From Alcanivorax profundi (lineage in GTDB: Bacteria > Pseudomonadota > Gammaproteobacteria > Pseudomonadales > Alcanivoracaceae), in contig NZ_QYYA01000001.1 in assembly GCF_003597125.1 (NCBI RefSeq), positions 682,001 through 746,000 of the forward strand: DNA of 64,000 nt. The letters run 5' to 3'. Numbering within the stretch: the stretch's first letter is position 1; each line of letters begins with the position of its first letter. The position numbers were made by a program, and so were the translations under genes. The notes beneath the pieces are model-generated. The model did not search any database. It saw nothing but the letters and a program-made list of their open reading frames with translations, and was not told the origin of the DNA. Positions 45,200-54,384 of the stretch are shown one piece after another.

Positions 45200-47416
45200 G
45201 TGACGTACAAGAAAGACAGAAAAGTACTCAAACGGGTCGATTACGGGGCCGCCAGAAATTCCCTGATGGGAGTGCTGGCGGCCCTTCTGGTTTTTGCCCT
45301 GGTCTTTGCCTGGGGGCAGGTATACCAGAGTTTTGAGCTGGAAGCGCTGATCGCGGGCGGTGCGGTACTGGTGGTCACGGCCTATCGACTCTGGCTGCTG
45401 GCCCGGTTTGATGCCCTCTACGGGGCAGGTCCTGCCCGCTGGCGCAAGCTGTTTGGCATTGGCCTGGCGTTGCACGCGCTGCTATGGGGGATCATTCCTG
45501 CCTGGTTGGCGTGGCGGATTGGTACCGGCTTCAATTTCTTTGCGGTGCTGTTGTACAACGTAGGGGTAACCACGGCACTGGGCAGCTCGTGGATGGCGGG
45601 CCTGCGTGTCCGGCAAGCCTATATCGTGCTCATGTTCGTGCCGACGCTGCTCACCCTGTTCGTCTCGGGTAGCCTGCACGACTGGGTGCTGGCGGTGCTG
45701 ATCGGCAGCTATGCGTTCTATCTCTTCCGTTTGTACCGTGGCCAGTATGAGACCTTCTGGCATGCCATGACCCGTGAGCGTCGCGGGGGGCGCCCCTCAG
45801 CGGAGGGGCAGTTACCACAGCGCTCGAACACCGACATTCAGCTCAGTCTCGTCTATCGACTTGCCCACGAGCTGCGCACGCCGATGAATTCCCTGATGGG
45901 GATGATGTCGTTGCTGGAAGATACCCGCCTTAACGATGAACAAAAAGACTATCTTCAAGTGGCAGGGCGCAGTGGCAAGCTGCTGCTTTCGCTGATTGAT
46001 GACGTCCTGGATTACTCGCGAATCCTGACCCGCAGGGTCACCCTCAACCCGGAATTCTTCGATTTCCGCGCGGCTATCGAGCAGGCCCTCGAAGCGTTTG
46101 GCCCCATGGCACAGTCCACCGGACTGGAGCTGACCTGTGTGATTGATCGTATGTTGCCCAAACGCATCCGTGGTGATCGCGAGCGATTGATGCAGGTGCT
46201 TAACAACCTCTTCAGTAATGCCATCAAATTCAGTGACAAGGGTGAGATTCGCCTGGATGTGGATTTCACTGTGGAAGGGGAAAGTGCCGGTGTGTTGCGG
46301 GTGCGAGTGAGCGATCAGGGCACCGGCATGAGCCAGGACACGCTTCGCCACCTTTTTCAGGACCACTTCATCGAAGATGGTCAGGACCTGTATAGCTCAA
46401 GCCATACCGGATTCGGCCTGCTGGTCTGCAAGGGGCTGATTGATGCCATGGGGGGCGCTATTGGTGCCGAAAGTGTGCTTGAGGAAGGCTCCACCTTCTG
46501 GTTTACCGTTCCCGTGCAGGTACAGCCGGATATGCGTGAGTCGCAAAGCCTGATTCGGGCGCTCAATGGCGCCCAGGGCGTGATTGTGGGTGCCGCCACG
46601 GGCACGGTTGCGTGTATGCAGGAAGAGCTTGAGGCCCTGGATTGTCAGTGCTCTTCTGCCATGGGGTACGATCATGCGCTGCAGGCGTTGCGAGCAGGCC
46701 ACCGGGAGCAGAGTGATTTTGACTTGTTGTTTGTCGACACCTGCTCACGGCCGGAATTAGCCTTGAATCTGTGTCGCAACGTGCTGGAAGACCCCAGCCT
46801 GCGGCCGGTAAAACTGGTGTTGCTTGCCACCATCGAAGAGCGTGGGTTGCCGGCCATACAGAAGCTTGTCGACAAGCATGATCTGGTCGTGCTGGTGCGT
46901 CCGTTGCATCGCAGCAGCCTGCGCCTGGCTCTGTCCCGGCTGGTGGGGCTGCAGCGTCATCAGCCCGTGCAGGATGCCCGAACCGAAACACCGGAAGAGC
47001 GTCAGCGTCGCAAGCGTTTCCGTTTGCTGCTGGTAGAAGATAACGAAGTGAATCAGTTGGTGACCCGGGGCATGCTGAGCAAACTCGGTTACCAGGTGAA
47101 AACCGTCAGCAACGGGGAAACCGGACTGGCGTTAATGGAACAGGAACCTTTTGATCTGGTGCTCATGGATTGCATGATGCCGGAGATGGATGGTTTTGAA
47201 GTGACGCGGCTGTTGCGCGAGCTTGAAGAGCGCGAAGCCCGTGATCGCACGCCGGTAGTGGCGATCACTGCCAACACGGCAGAAGGGGTACAGGCCCGCT
47301 GCCTTGCGGCAGGCATGGATGACTTTTTGGCCAAACCCGTGCACCTGGATGCGCTGGAAACGGTATTGCGACGCTGGCTCCCTGAAGAGCCACTGCGGGA
47401 TGGGGACGAAGAATGA
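45200..47416 (+). CDS. Hybrid histidine kinase/response regulator with degenerate middle receiver
   Basis: A protein of 738 residues. Membrane region with about six helices (20-180), then a HisKA domain with AHELRTPMNSLMG (phospho-His 223) and an HATPase domain (NNLFSNAIKFS, DQGTGMS, TGFGLLV; about 330-430). A middle receiver-like part (about 450-590) keeps FVDT but has Arg where the conserved Lys is expected (LVRPL). The true receiver has LMDCMMPEMDG (Asp657). GTG is the start. The fused, six-helix sensor recalls BarA/GacS-type or lipid-sensing kinases, but no signal is known. Confidence 0.85.
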   Translation: MTYKKDRKVLKRVDYGAARNSLMGVLAALLVFALVFAWGQVYQSFELEALIAGGAVLVVTAYRLWLLARFDALYGAGPARWRKLFGIGLALHALLWGIIPAWLAWRIGTGFNFFAVLLYNVGVTTALGSSWMAGLRVRQAYIVLMFVPTLLTLFVSGSLHDWVLAVLIGSYAFYLFRLYRGQYETFWHAMTRERRGGRPSAEGQLPQRSNTDIQLSLVYRLAHELRTPMNSLMGMMSLLEDTRLNDEQKDYLQVAGRSGKLLLSLIDDVLDYSRILTRRVTLNPEFFDFRAAIEQALEAFGPMAQSTGLELTCVIDRMLPKRIRGDRERLMQVLNNLFSNAIKFSDKGEIRLDVDFTVEGESAGVLRVRVSDQGTGMSQDTLRHLFQDHFIEDGQDLYSSSHTGFGLLVCKGLIDAMGGAIGAESVLEEGSTFWFTVPVQVQPDMRESQSLIRALNGAQGVIVGAATGTVACMQEELEALDCQCSSAMGYDHALQALRAGHREQSDFDLLFVDTCSRPELALNLCRNVLEDPSLRPVKLVLLATIEERGLPAIQKLVDKHDLVVLVRPLHRSSLRLALSRLVGLQRHQPVQDARTETPEERQRRKRFRLLLVEDNEVNQLVTRGMLSKLGYQVKTVSNGETGLALMEQEPFDLVLMDCMMPEMDGFEVTRLLRELEEREARDRTPVVAITANTAEGVQARCLAAGMDDFLAKPVHLDALETVLRRWLPEEPLRDGDEE

Positions 47417-48105
47417 CAAGAAAGGCCCTTCTACTGGGAGCAACAGGACTGGTGGGCAATGCCTGCCTGGAAAGCCTGTTGGCCAGTAATGAATATGATC
47501 TGGTGAGAGTGTTATCACGGCGCGAGCTCGATCTTGAACATCCCAAGCTTGACTGCCGCGTTGTCGATCTCGATGACATGGAAGCCTGCGCCGAGCAGTT
47601 CCAGGTCGACGACGTTTTCTGCTGTCTGGGCACAACCATGAAGAAGGCCGGCTCCCGGCAAGCTTTCCGCCATGTGGACCATGACTTGGTACTGCTTGCC
47701 GGCAAGCTGGCCTTACGGGCAGGGGTACAGCGTTTTCTGGTGGTGTCGGCGATTAACGCCAATGCGCGGTCCCCGTTTTTCTACTCACGGGTAAAAGGGC
47801 AGGTGGAGCGTGGCCTGAAAGAGCTGGGACTGCCCTTGCTGGCGATCTTCCAGCCCTCGCTGCTGCGTGGCGAGCGGAAGGATAAACGCCCGGCAGAAGA
47901 CTGGGGTAACCTGCTAAACCGGGTTGTTGAGCCCCTGACCCGCTGGACCGATGCCCACTGGCTGCCGGTGGATGGCAGCAAGGTCGCCGACGCGATGGTC
48001 GGCATGGCTATCGACGGGCCCGACACGGGGCTCTACACATTGCGCTATCGGGATTTTCTGGTCTATGCCGGAAAGTTCCGCCAGCAACGGGAGGCGAGCC
48101 AGTAA
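47413..48105 (+). CDS. NAD(P)-binding oxidoreductase, HTATIP2-like
   Basis: A Rossmann-fold protein of 230 residues. The NAD(P)-binding motif LLLGATGLVGNACLESLL begins near residue 6. VSAINANARSPFFYSRVKGQ near 111 contains the Tyr and Lys pair at the active site. It overlaps the kinase gene by four bases (ATGA). The family is atypical short-chain dehydrogenases; the substrate is unknown. Confidence 0.8.
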   Translation: MTRKALLLGATGLVGNACLESLLASNEYDLVRVLSRRELDLEHPKLDCRVVDLDDMEACAEQFQVDDVFCCLGTTMKKAGSRQAFRHVDHDLVLLAGKLALRAGVQRFLVVSAINANARSPFFYSRVKGQVERGLKELGLPLLAIFQPSLLRGERKDKRPAEDWGNLLNRVVEPLTRWTDAHWLPVDGSKVADAMVGMAIDGPDTGLYTLRYRDFLVYAGKFRQQREASQ

Positions 48106-48140
48106 TTGGCGCGCGATCAAATCTGTTTTAAGGAGTCAGC

Positions 48141-48623
48141 ATGAGTTTTGTGACCTGTGATCTGTGTGATGACAACGCCGACATCGTGTCAGTGGTAACC
48201 GGTTTTAACTGGTTCAGTTTTGGCGGGCGTAGTGCATTTGGCGGTGAGATTGTCACCGTGAAATGTTTTGAGGATAACAGTCAGGTCAAAGCGCATCTTG
48301 GTACGGATGGCAAAGGTAAAGTGCTGGTCGTCGATGGCGGTGGCAGCCTTCGCAATGCGCTGATTGGCGACATGATTGCCGAGAACGCGGTCAAGAATGG
48401 CTGGGAAGGTGTGATTATCTATGGCGCCTGCCGTGATGTGGATGCGCTGGGAACGCTGGATCTCGGGGTGGTAACCCTCGGTTGTGTGCCAATCAAATCG
48501 GTTCGCCGTGATGAAGGTCAGCTGAATATCGACATCCACTTTGGCGGTGTCACCTTCCGCCCCGGAGAATACGTTTACGCTGACAATAACGGGATTATCA
48601 CGGCACCAAAAGCGCTATTGTAA
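48141..48623 (+). CDS. rraA: Ribonuclease E activity regulator RraA
   Basis: A protein of 160 residues, the standard length. It has the RraA landmarks [39 protein letters not shown] and [20 protein letters not shown], then [10 protein letters not shown]. In E. coli RraA binds RNase E and lowers mRNA turnover. The CDS is short and complete, with AAGGAG before the ATG. Confidence 0.95.
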   Translation: MSFVTCDLCDDNADIVSVVTGFNWFSFGGRSAFGGEIVTVKCFEDNSQVKAHLGTDGKGKVLVVDGGGSLRNALIGDMIAENAVKNGWEGVIIYGACRDVDALGTLDLGVVTLGCVPIKSVRRDEGQLNIDIHFGGVTFRPGEYVYADNNGIITAPKALL

Positions 48624-48668
48624 TCCGCCCCCGCCGGGGGGAGATGTGTGCTTCGTCCGGCGGTGTTT

Positions 48669-48884
48669 TCACCCCGGTATCCTGGCAGGGCGAAGCCCAA
48701 AGTTCTCCAGTGATTGCATGTCACGCAGGTACAGCATTAGGCCTGCCTCGGCGTGATCCCGGGTGTCAAATGGACCTTCCACCGTGTTTTCGCGAGTTGT
48801 GAAGTACCAGTTTGGTCCCTGATTGAAGAAGCGGTCGCTGCGAAACCAGGTTTTACTGGTCGCATCGTCTTTTCGACAGTCCAT
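48669..48884 (-). CDS. DUF6316-like small protein
   Basis: A protein of 71 residues. FRSDRFFNQGPNWYFTTREN followed by GPFDTRDHAEAGLMLYL matches a conserved small protein widespread in gammaproteobacteria. AAGGAG lies about six bases before the ATG. Function is unknown. It is convergent with rraA. Confidence 0.8.
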   Translation of the reverse strand: MDCRKDDATSKTWFRSDRFFNQGPNWYFTTRENTVEGPFDTRDHAEAGLMLYLRDMQSLENFGLRPARIPG

Positions 48885-49163
48885 GACGTTCTCCTTATTC
48901 TTGGGTTTTCATCCAAATTAGCACCAGACCAAAATGCGTCTCTACGCCGCCTATCCAAACTATCCCAAAGGCTACTCGCTCTCGTATTTCTCTAAGATTA
49001 AAGGATGGGAGGCGCTCTGCTGTCACCGACTGAGCTGGCCGTGAGGGTTTCGGCCTGTCCCGGATCACGATCAGGTATTTGTGTCCTGTTTTTATGTCCT
49101 CAATCTGCTATAAAAGCCTGAGGGAAAAAGTCGGTCACGGCCCGACATTGACAAGGAATGCCT

Positions 49164-49571
49164 ATGCTGAAGTCGATTCAAGTGGCGGATTACATGAGCC
49201 GTCGAGTGATCACGGTTTCTCCGAAACAAACCGTTCACGAAGCCATCGCCATTCTGCTCGAAAACCGTATTTCGGGCGCTCCGGTCGTTGACGACAAAGG
49301 TGCCCTGGTGGGCATGTTTTCGGAATCCGATTGCCTTAAGGGGGCCTTGGAGGCGACCTATCACGGCACGGAGATTGGCCTGGTCAGTGACTACATGACC
49401 GTCGACCTGCAAACCGTGACCGGAAAGACCTCTATTCTTGATGCCGCTGAAATTTTTCTGGCAGACCATCGTCGTCGTTTGCCGGTGGTAGAAGATGGCA
49501 AGCTGGTTGGCCAGATCAGCCGGCATGACCTGTTGCGCGCCATGGATGATTTTGCCCGCAACGCACATTGA
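49164..49571 (+). CDS. CBS-domain protein
   Basis: A protein of 135 residues made of two CBS domains: MSRRVITVSPKQTVHEAIAI with ISGAPVVDDKGALVG, then MTVDLQTVTGKTSILDAAEI with RRLPVVEDGKLVGQISRHDL. Such tandem pairs bind adenine nucleotides and act as sensors. The start at 49164 is chosen because AAGGA ends six bases before it, whereas ATG 49158 follows it directly. A -10-like TATAAA at 49109 lies upstream with no clear -35. Confidence 0.9.
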   Translation: MLKSIQVADYMSRRVITVSPKQTVHEAIAILLENRISGAPVVDDKGALVGMFSESDCLKGALEATYHGTEIGLVSDYMTVDLQTVTGKTSILDAAEIFLADHRRRLPVVEDGKLVGQISRHDLLRAMDDFARNAH

Positions 49572-49627
49572 TTTTGACCATGGATCTTCGTGATGAAGAT
49601 CTTTTTATTGACCCAAGGGGGAGCACG

Positions 49628-50206
49628 ATGAACCAACCTTATGCGGCGCCTGGCGCTGATGTTGCCGTTACTGGTAACGAGACGTACCAGCCCAAATTTT
49701 TGTCTTTGTCCGGACGTATTGGCCGGATGCGATATTTTGTTTACGGAACGGGTTTGACGTTTTTGTTTTATGGTGTGCTCGGGATTGCCGCAGCCATCAT
49801 GATTCCTGGATTTGCGTCAGGCGGTGAGGCTGCGGCAGGCGCGGGGGCGATGATTCTTGGTCTGGTTGCCTTTGTGGGCATGATCGCGGTCATGGTATTT
49901 GCCTGGGGCTTTATGGTGCGTCGCCTGAACGACATCAACGCCTCCGGATGGTTGAGCCTGCTGATGTTGCTTCCGCTGGTGAATTTTGTGCTGGCGTTGA
50001 TTCTGCTTTTCAAAAAAGGCAGCGATGGTGGCAATAACTATGGTGCTGCGCCAGTGGATAACAGTGGTGCAGTGAAGGCCTTGTTTGCCGTGCTGCTGGT
50101 ACTGTTGATTGGCTATTTTGCGGTGGTCATGCCAATGTCTTTTGCCGCTTACAATGACTACTTGCAGCAAGCCCAGTCAGCGCAGTTTGAGTATCCGGAT
50201 TACTAG
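49628..50206 (+). CDS. DUF805 membrane protein
   Basis: A protein of 192 residues with four membrane segments. The block LSLSGRIGRMRYFVYG and the Arg-rich motif MVRRLNDINASGWLSLLMLL are typical of DUF805. ATG 49628 follows AGGGGGAG. An extra C-terminal helix ends in a short tail. Function is unknown. Confidence 0.88.
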   Translation: MNQPYAAPGADVAVTGNETYQPKFLSLSGRIGRMRYFVYGTGLTFLFYGVLGIAAAIMIPGFASGGEAAAGAGAMILGLVAFVGMIAVMVFAWGFMVRRLNDINASGWLSLLMLLPLVNFVLALILLFKKGSDGGNNYGAAPVDNSGAVKALFAVLLVLLIGYFAVVMPMSFAAYNDYLQQAQSAQFEYPDY

Positions 50207-50248
50207 GCTTCTGAAAAGCCGCTGGCTGGCCAGGTATAAGTAATCAGT

Positions 50249-50284
50249 AACAAAAAAGGGGCTCCGAAGAGCCCCTTTTTTGTT
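50249..50284. terminator. Bidirectional terminator between DUF805 gene and mdh
   Basis: AACAAAAAAGGGGCTC (50249-50264) pairs with GAGCCCCTTTTTTGTT (50269-50284) around CGAA. A and T runs on both sides give both strands a U-tract. Confidence 0.92.
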
Positions 50285-50297
50285 GAGCGCCTGTGCC

Positions 50298-51278
50298 TTA
50301 CGGCAGCAGGTGAGAAACGGCGTCGCGTTCTTCAGCCAGTTCCTGCTCGGTCGCCTGCATGCGGCTGCGGGAGAAGTCGTTGACTTCCAGGCCCTGAACG
50401 ATAGTCCAGTCGCCGTCCTTGCAGGTGCAGGGGTAAGAGTAGATCAGGCCTTCCTGGATACCGTAGGAACCATCGCTGTAGATACCCATGGAAACCCAGT
50501 CACCTTCTTCGGTGCCCAGCGCCCAGGAACGCATGTGGTCCACAGCGGCGTTGGCGGCGGAAGCGGCAGAGGAGGCGCCACGCGCCTTGATGATGGCGGC
50601 GCCACGCTGCTGTACTTCCGGAATGTAGGTGCCTTCGTACCAGTCCTGTTCTACCTGGTCTACCGCTACCTTGCCGTCCACTTCGCAGTGGTGCAGGTCG
50701 GGGTACTGGGTAGAGGAGTGGTTGCCCCAGATGGTCATCTTCTTGATGTCGTTGACGGTTTTGCCCAGTTTGGTGGCCAGTTGCGCCATGCCACGGTTGT
50801 GGTCCAGACGGGTCATGGCAGTAAACTGACGCGGGTTGATGTCCGGCGCGTTGCGCTGGGCGATCAGGGCGTTGGTGTTAGCCGGGTTGCCGACAACCAG
50901 GACCTTGATGTCCTTGCTGGCGTTATCGTTGATGGCTTTACCTTGAGCAGAGAAGATTGCTGCGTTAGCTTCCAGCAGGTCTTTACGCTCCATGCCCGGA
51001 CCGCGCGGACGAGCACCAACCAGCAGCGCGTAGTCAGCGTCCTTGAACGCCACGTTGGCGTCGTCGGTGCCTTCGATACCGGCAACCAGCGGGAAGGCGC
51101 AGTCTTCCAGCTCCATGATGACGCCCTTCAGGGCTTCCAGAGCAGGGGTGATTTCGAGCAGTTGCAGAATGACTGGCTGATCTTTGCCGAGCATGTCGCC
51201 AGAGGCGATGCGGAACAGCAGAGAGTAGCTGATTTGGCCAGCGGCGCCGGTGACGGCTACGCGAACAGGTGCTTTCAT
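50298..51278 (-). CDS. mdh: Malate dehydrogenase
   Basis: A TCA-cycle enzyme of 326 residues that oxidises malate to oxaloacetate with NAD. It has [20 protein letters not shown] at the N-terminus, [22 protein letters not shown] with the catalytic Asp and Arg, and [15 protein letters not shown] with the catalytic His. This is the cytosolic-type group also found in other gammaproteobacteria. ATG 51278 follows AGGAGA closely; the longer frame to 51359 covers the promoter. Confidence 0.96.
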   Translation of the reverse strand: MKAPVRVAVTGAAGQISYSLLFRIASGDMLGKDQPVILQLLEITPALEALKGVIMELEDCAFPLVAGIEGTDDANVAFKDADYALLVGARPRGPGMERKDLLEANAAIFSAQGKAINDNASKDIKVLVVGNPANTNALIAQRNAPDINPRQFTAMTRLDHNRGMAQLATKLGKTVNDIKKMTIWGNHSSTQYPDLHHCEVDGKVAVDQVEQDWYEGTYIPEVQQRGAAIIKARGASSAASAANAAVDHMRSWALGTEEGDWVSMGIYSDGSYGIQEGLIYSYPCTCKDGDWTIVQGLEVNDFSRSRMQATEQELAEERDAVSHLLP

Positions 51279-51384
51279 GAACAATCTCCTAGCTTTAATT
51301 CGGGAGAACTTAGTGGCTGAAACCGTAGGAACCTCTGAGCTATGTCGTGTGCATGACATGGGTCAGGGGTCCCGGACGGCGCGC

Positions 51385-51413
51385 ATTATAAAGGAGGCGG
51401 CGACTAATCGCAC
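51385..51413 (-). promoter_or_regulatory. Probable sigma-70 promoter of mdh
   Basis: A perfect -10, TATAAT, lies on the minus strand at 51390-51385. GTGCGA, a weak -35, lies 17 bp before it. The bases after the -10, GCGCGCC, are G/C-rich, as in growth-rate-controlled promoters. It is about 107 bp before the mdh start. Confidence 0.55.
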
Positions 51414-51431
51414 GACCTCACCGGGAGGAAT

Positions 51432-52508
51432 ATGACGAACTGGGATGTGATTGTGGTCGGGGCCGGTCAGGCGGGCTGTGCCGCAGCCTGGGATCTGGCC
51501 GCTGCGGGCTGGCGGGTGCTGGTGCTGTCCCGTGAGGTTGGCGCCGGAAAGCCCTGTGCCGGGGGGCTGACAGAAAAGACACTGCGGCGGTTGCGCTTTT
51601 CCATTACCCCGGTGGTGCGTGAAACCATCGATACACTATACGTGAGCCGCTATCCGGCGGCCGACAAGCCCTTGCAGGCCCCGGGCCGGTTTTGCGTGAT
51701 GACGGAGCGTGCAGAGTTGGACCGCTATTGTCTGGATCAGGCGAAAGCGCAGGGCGCCAACTTCATCGAGACCCGCGGGCTGGCCTCAATCAGGCAGGAT
51801 CACGACGGTCTGACGGTGTCCACCCGTGAGGGAGACTGCTATCAGGCCCGCTGGCTGGTGGCCGCGGATGGTGCCAACAGTGTGGTGCGTCGGCTGTTGG
51901 GTGAGCGACACTTTCTCGGTGCCATGGCCATTGAAGGGCATGTCCGCCGTGACGATCTGGATGAATACCCGGGTATGACTCTGGATTTCGATGCGATTCG
52001 TGGGGGATACGGCTGGCTGTTCCCGAAAGGTGATCACGTCAATGTGGGGCTGTATGTCTGGCAGCACGGGATCGCCGCACCGGATCGTGCGGCGCTGGAT
52101 AACTATTGCCTGCAACGGCTGGGAACCGCGCCTTACAAGGTCTCCGGTTACCCGCTAGGGACCTGGTTACCCAGGGTGCGCCTGATGCAGGGACGGGTAT
52201 TGTTTGCTGGCGATGCGGCGGGCTGTACCGAGCCGCTGATGGGAGAGGGCATCTACGGGGCTGTGTTCAGCGGTCAAATGGCTGCAGAGGCGCTGTTGTC
52301 AGAGCAGCCGGGCCGGTATCCGCAATTGATGGAGGACTGGCGTGATGAGTTGAAGAAGGTGGAAAGCCTGTCACGGTTGTTTTACCGGCTCTCACCGGTC
52401 TCCATACCGCTTTTGCAGCACTGGATTGGTGAGACTCTGGTGGAGGGCTTTTCGAAGGGGCTCACCCTGGGCCAATGCAAACGCCGGTGGCGTGGAGCCG
52501 ACCTGTAA
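51432..52508 (+). CDS. Geranylgeranyl-reductase-like flavoprotein
   Basis: A protein of 358 residues. The FAD motif VIVVGAGQAGCAAAWDLAAA is at residue 6, and PCAGGLTEKTLRRL follows. WLVAADGANSVVRRLL and RVLFAGDAAGCTEPLMGEGI complete the family set. It probably reduces isoprenoid double bonds or works on a lipid or quinone. The start is preceded by GGGAGGA. No operon partner. Confidence 0.82.
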   Translation: MTNWDVIVVGAGQAGCAAAWDLAAAGWRVLVLSREVGAGKPCAGGLTEKTLRRLRFSITPVVRETIDTLYVSRYPAADKPLQAPGRFCVMTERAELDRYCLDQAKAQGANFIETRGLASIRQDHDGLTVSTREGDCYQARWLVAADGANSVVRRLLGERHFLGAMAIEGHVRRDDLDEYPGMTLDFDAIRGGYGWLFPKGDHVNVGLYVWQHGIAAPDRAALDNYCLQRLGTAPYKVSGYPLGTWLPRVRLMQGRVLFAGDAAGCTEPLMGEGIYGAVFSGQMAAEALLSEQPGRYPQLMEDWRDELKKVESLSRLFYRLSPVSIPLLQHWIGETLVEGFSKGLTLGQCKRRWRGADL

Positions 52509-52517
52509 GGAGCCTTC

Positions 52518-53549
52518 CTAACCCTGGTCCCGATAATGGACAGGCGTTACCCCAAACCAGCGCTTGAAGGCACGATTGAAAGCACTCTGCTCCGAGTAAC
52601 CAAGGTCCAGAGCGATCTGGTTGACGGAGCGTTCGCTGTGTAGCAGCCAGTCACAAGCGAGACGCCGACGCTCGTCTTCCAACAGGGAGGAAAAGTCGGT
52701 GTTCTCTGCCCGAAGCTGGCGACGCAGTGTCCAGGGCTTGACGCCCAACTGGTCCGCGATGGGTTCCAGCTGGGGTACCCCTTGTTGCAACCGGTTCTGG
52801 ATTTCCAGTCGGACCTGATCGAGCAGATTTTCCCTGGCGTGGTATTGGGTGACGGCCCGCTGCATGCGTGAGCGCGCGACCTTGTGGACATCCGGGTCGG
52901 CGTCCCGAAGTGGCAGGTCGAGCAGTTCGGGGCTTAACACGATGGCATTTTCCGGCTGCTCAAATGCTACCTCACACTGGAAAATGCGCTCGTACTCTTT
53001 TTCTGGTCCTTGCGCGGCGTGGTGAAAATGGACCTGCTCGGGATTGTAGCTCTGCCCGAGGATCCAGCGACCAAAAGTGATGGCTGCTGCGAAGTTGGCA
53101 TCAATACGGGCGGGAAAAGTCGGGAGTGTGGCCATGTCACTGTCCCAAATCAGCCAGAGGTCCTTGCCGCGCCATTCAAAACGCAATTGGGCATATTCCG
53201 TGGTGACCTGCATGAAGGGAATCATCAGCTCGATGGCGTCGCCCAGGGTGGCACTGGACATACTGGCATAGCCCAGCTCACCCATGAACCGGGGGCGAAT
53301 GCCTTCCCCCATGTGAAGCCCGAAAAGCGGATCTTCGCTGCCTGCAAGGGCCAGCCGCAACAGCTGATCTTCCACTGTCATGCTGATGCGTGAATGGGGA
53401 TTTTCCAGGTCGTCGTTACTGATACCCAGATCAACCAGCGCGCCACTGAGGTCGGTGCCGGCACGCAGGGCGGCGTCCAGCAGAAATTCCAGCCAGAAAG
53501 GGGCGACGGTGCGATGTTGAAGCAGGGAAGCAGCGCTGGCGGACGACAT
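52518..53549 (-). CDS. AraC-family transcription regulator
   Basis: A protein of 343 residues with an N-terminal arabinose-binding-like domain as in OruR/ArgR-type regulators (about 15-210, FMGELGYASMSSATLGDAIE). A C-terminal double helix-turn-helix follows (ADQLGVKPWTLRRQLRAEN, then NQIALDLGYSEQSAFNRAFK). Such regulators often control fatty-acid or lipid use. ATG 53549 is preferred over TTG 53609. It lies beside the phasin gene. Confidence 0.88.
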   Translation of the reverse strand: MSSASAASLLQHRTVAPFWLEFLLDAALRAGTDLSGALVDLGISNDDLENPHSRISMTVEDQLLRLALAGSEDPLFGLHMGEGIRPRFMGELGYASMSSATLGDAIELMIPFMQVTTEYAQLRFEWRGKDLWLIWDSDMATLPTFPARIDANFAAAITFGRWILGQSYNPEQVHFHHAAQGPEKEYERIFQCEVAFEQPENAIVLSPELLDLPLRDADPDVHKVARSRMQRAVTQYHARENLLDQVRLEIQNRLQQGVPQLEPIADQLGVKPWTLRRQLRAENTDFSSLLEDERRRLACDWLLHSERSVNQIALDLGYSEQSAFNRAFKRWFGVTPVHYRDQG

Positions 53550-53747
53550 AGGCTCGCGAATGGTTGTTTTCGAGCCCTGTAGATAACGAGAGGTTGCCGT
53601 GCAAGTCAACTGCAGAGCCGGTTAAACGGCGGGATATTGTGCAGAATCGGTGATATTGGCGCAGTGGCGCGGGAAAACTTTGTTATGGAAAGGGCATCAA
53701 CCGGTGGGCCAGTAGAACGCTTAGGGCAAGTCGGCGAGCATGGAGGG

Positions 53748-53769
53748 CGGGAGCGGCAAGCCGCTCCCG
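53748..53769 (-). terminator. Hairpin downstream of the phasin gene
   Basis: CGGGAGCGG and CCGCTCCCG form a perfect 9-bp stem with a CAAG loop. It lies 27 bp after the phasin stop. No clear T-run follows, so the terminator call is uncertain. Confidence 0.5.
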
Positions 53770-53795
53770 TACTGCCTGATGACGGTGCTGGCGTC

Positions 53796-54149
53796 TTACT
53801 TCGCTTCCTTTGCCAGCTTGTTCACCTTGCGGGTGAGGGTCGCCATCTTCTTGTTCAGGGCTTCCACTTCGTCACGGGTAGGCAGGCCGAGTGCCTGGGC
53901 GACACGGGTACGTACCTGATCCAGCTGGGTCGGTTCCGCTTTGGCGCTTTTCTTGGTGCCGGTTTTAGCCTGGGCTTTCTGACGTTTTTCACCGGTTTTC
54001 ACCAGGGACTCGAACAGCTCGGAGCTGCTGGCTTCGGCACGGCTGATGGCACCGCGCATGGCAACATTGATTTTCTCGAAGGCATCTTTGGCCTCGGCAC
54101 TAACTTGTGCATAACGCTCGTTGATCTGGTTAATAACGGTATTGCTCAT
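53796..54149 (-). CDS. Phasin-family protein
   Basis: A protein of 117 residues, mainly helical. The central tract (about 55-70) is rich in Lys and Ala, like the histone-like tail of PHA granule proteins. The C-terminal part, LGLPTRDEVEALNKKMATLT, forms a coiled coil found in phasins. It likely coats polyhydroxyalkanoate or wax ester granules. AAGGAGAG precedes the start. PHA synthase genes are not in this window. Confidence 0.72.
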   Translation of the reverse strand: MSNTVINQINERYAQVSAEAKDAFEKINVAMRGAISRAEASSSELFESLVKTGEKRQKAQAKTGTKKSAKAEPTQLDQVRTRVAQALGLPTRDEVEALNKKMATLTRKVNKLAKEAK

Positions 54150-54289
54150 GGGGGGATCTCTCCTTAGATAAAGGTACTTGACTCCAGATTAGGTGCCCCC
54201 TGTTCAAGGGCGAGCGAAGTGTAAGACAGGTTTATGTCTGCCGGATTAATGTTGTCTAACAATAAAACATCGGATATCAGGCAGAAATG

Positions 54290-54312
54290 ACCTACTCAGG
54301 AGTAGGTTTTTT
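54290..54312 (+). other. Dyad with T-run upstream of the carboxylesterase
   Basis: ACCTACT and AGTAGGT form a 7-bp dyad with loop CAGG, followed by six T residues. It looks like a terminator but no plus-strand gene precedes it. It might be a regulator site (CCTACTCAGGAGTAGG is symmetric) or an early terminator of a leader transcript. It lies between the divergent phasin and esterase genes. Confidence 0.45.
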
Positions 54313-54384
54313 GCTAGTCTGCTCCCTTGCCTGATCAACTGGGCCGAGCCACGGCCCAACCGTGCTGTGAGAAGGAGCCATGAG

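Noticed and set aside
50280-51320. 346-residue frame antisense to mdh
   Set aside because: Shadow of a conserved enzyme gene, no ribosome site or motif.
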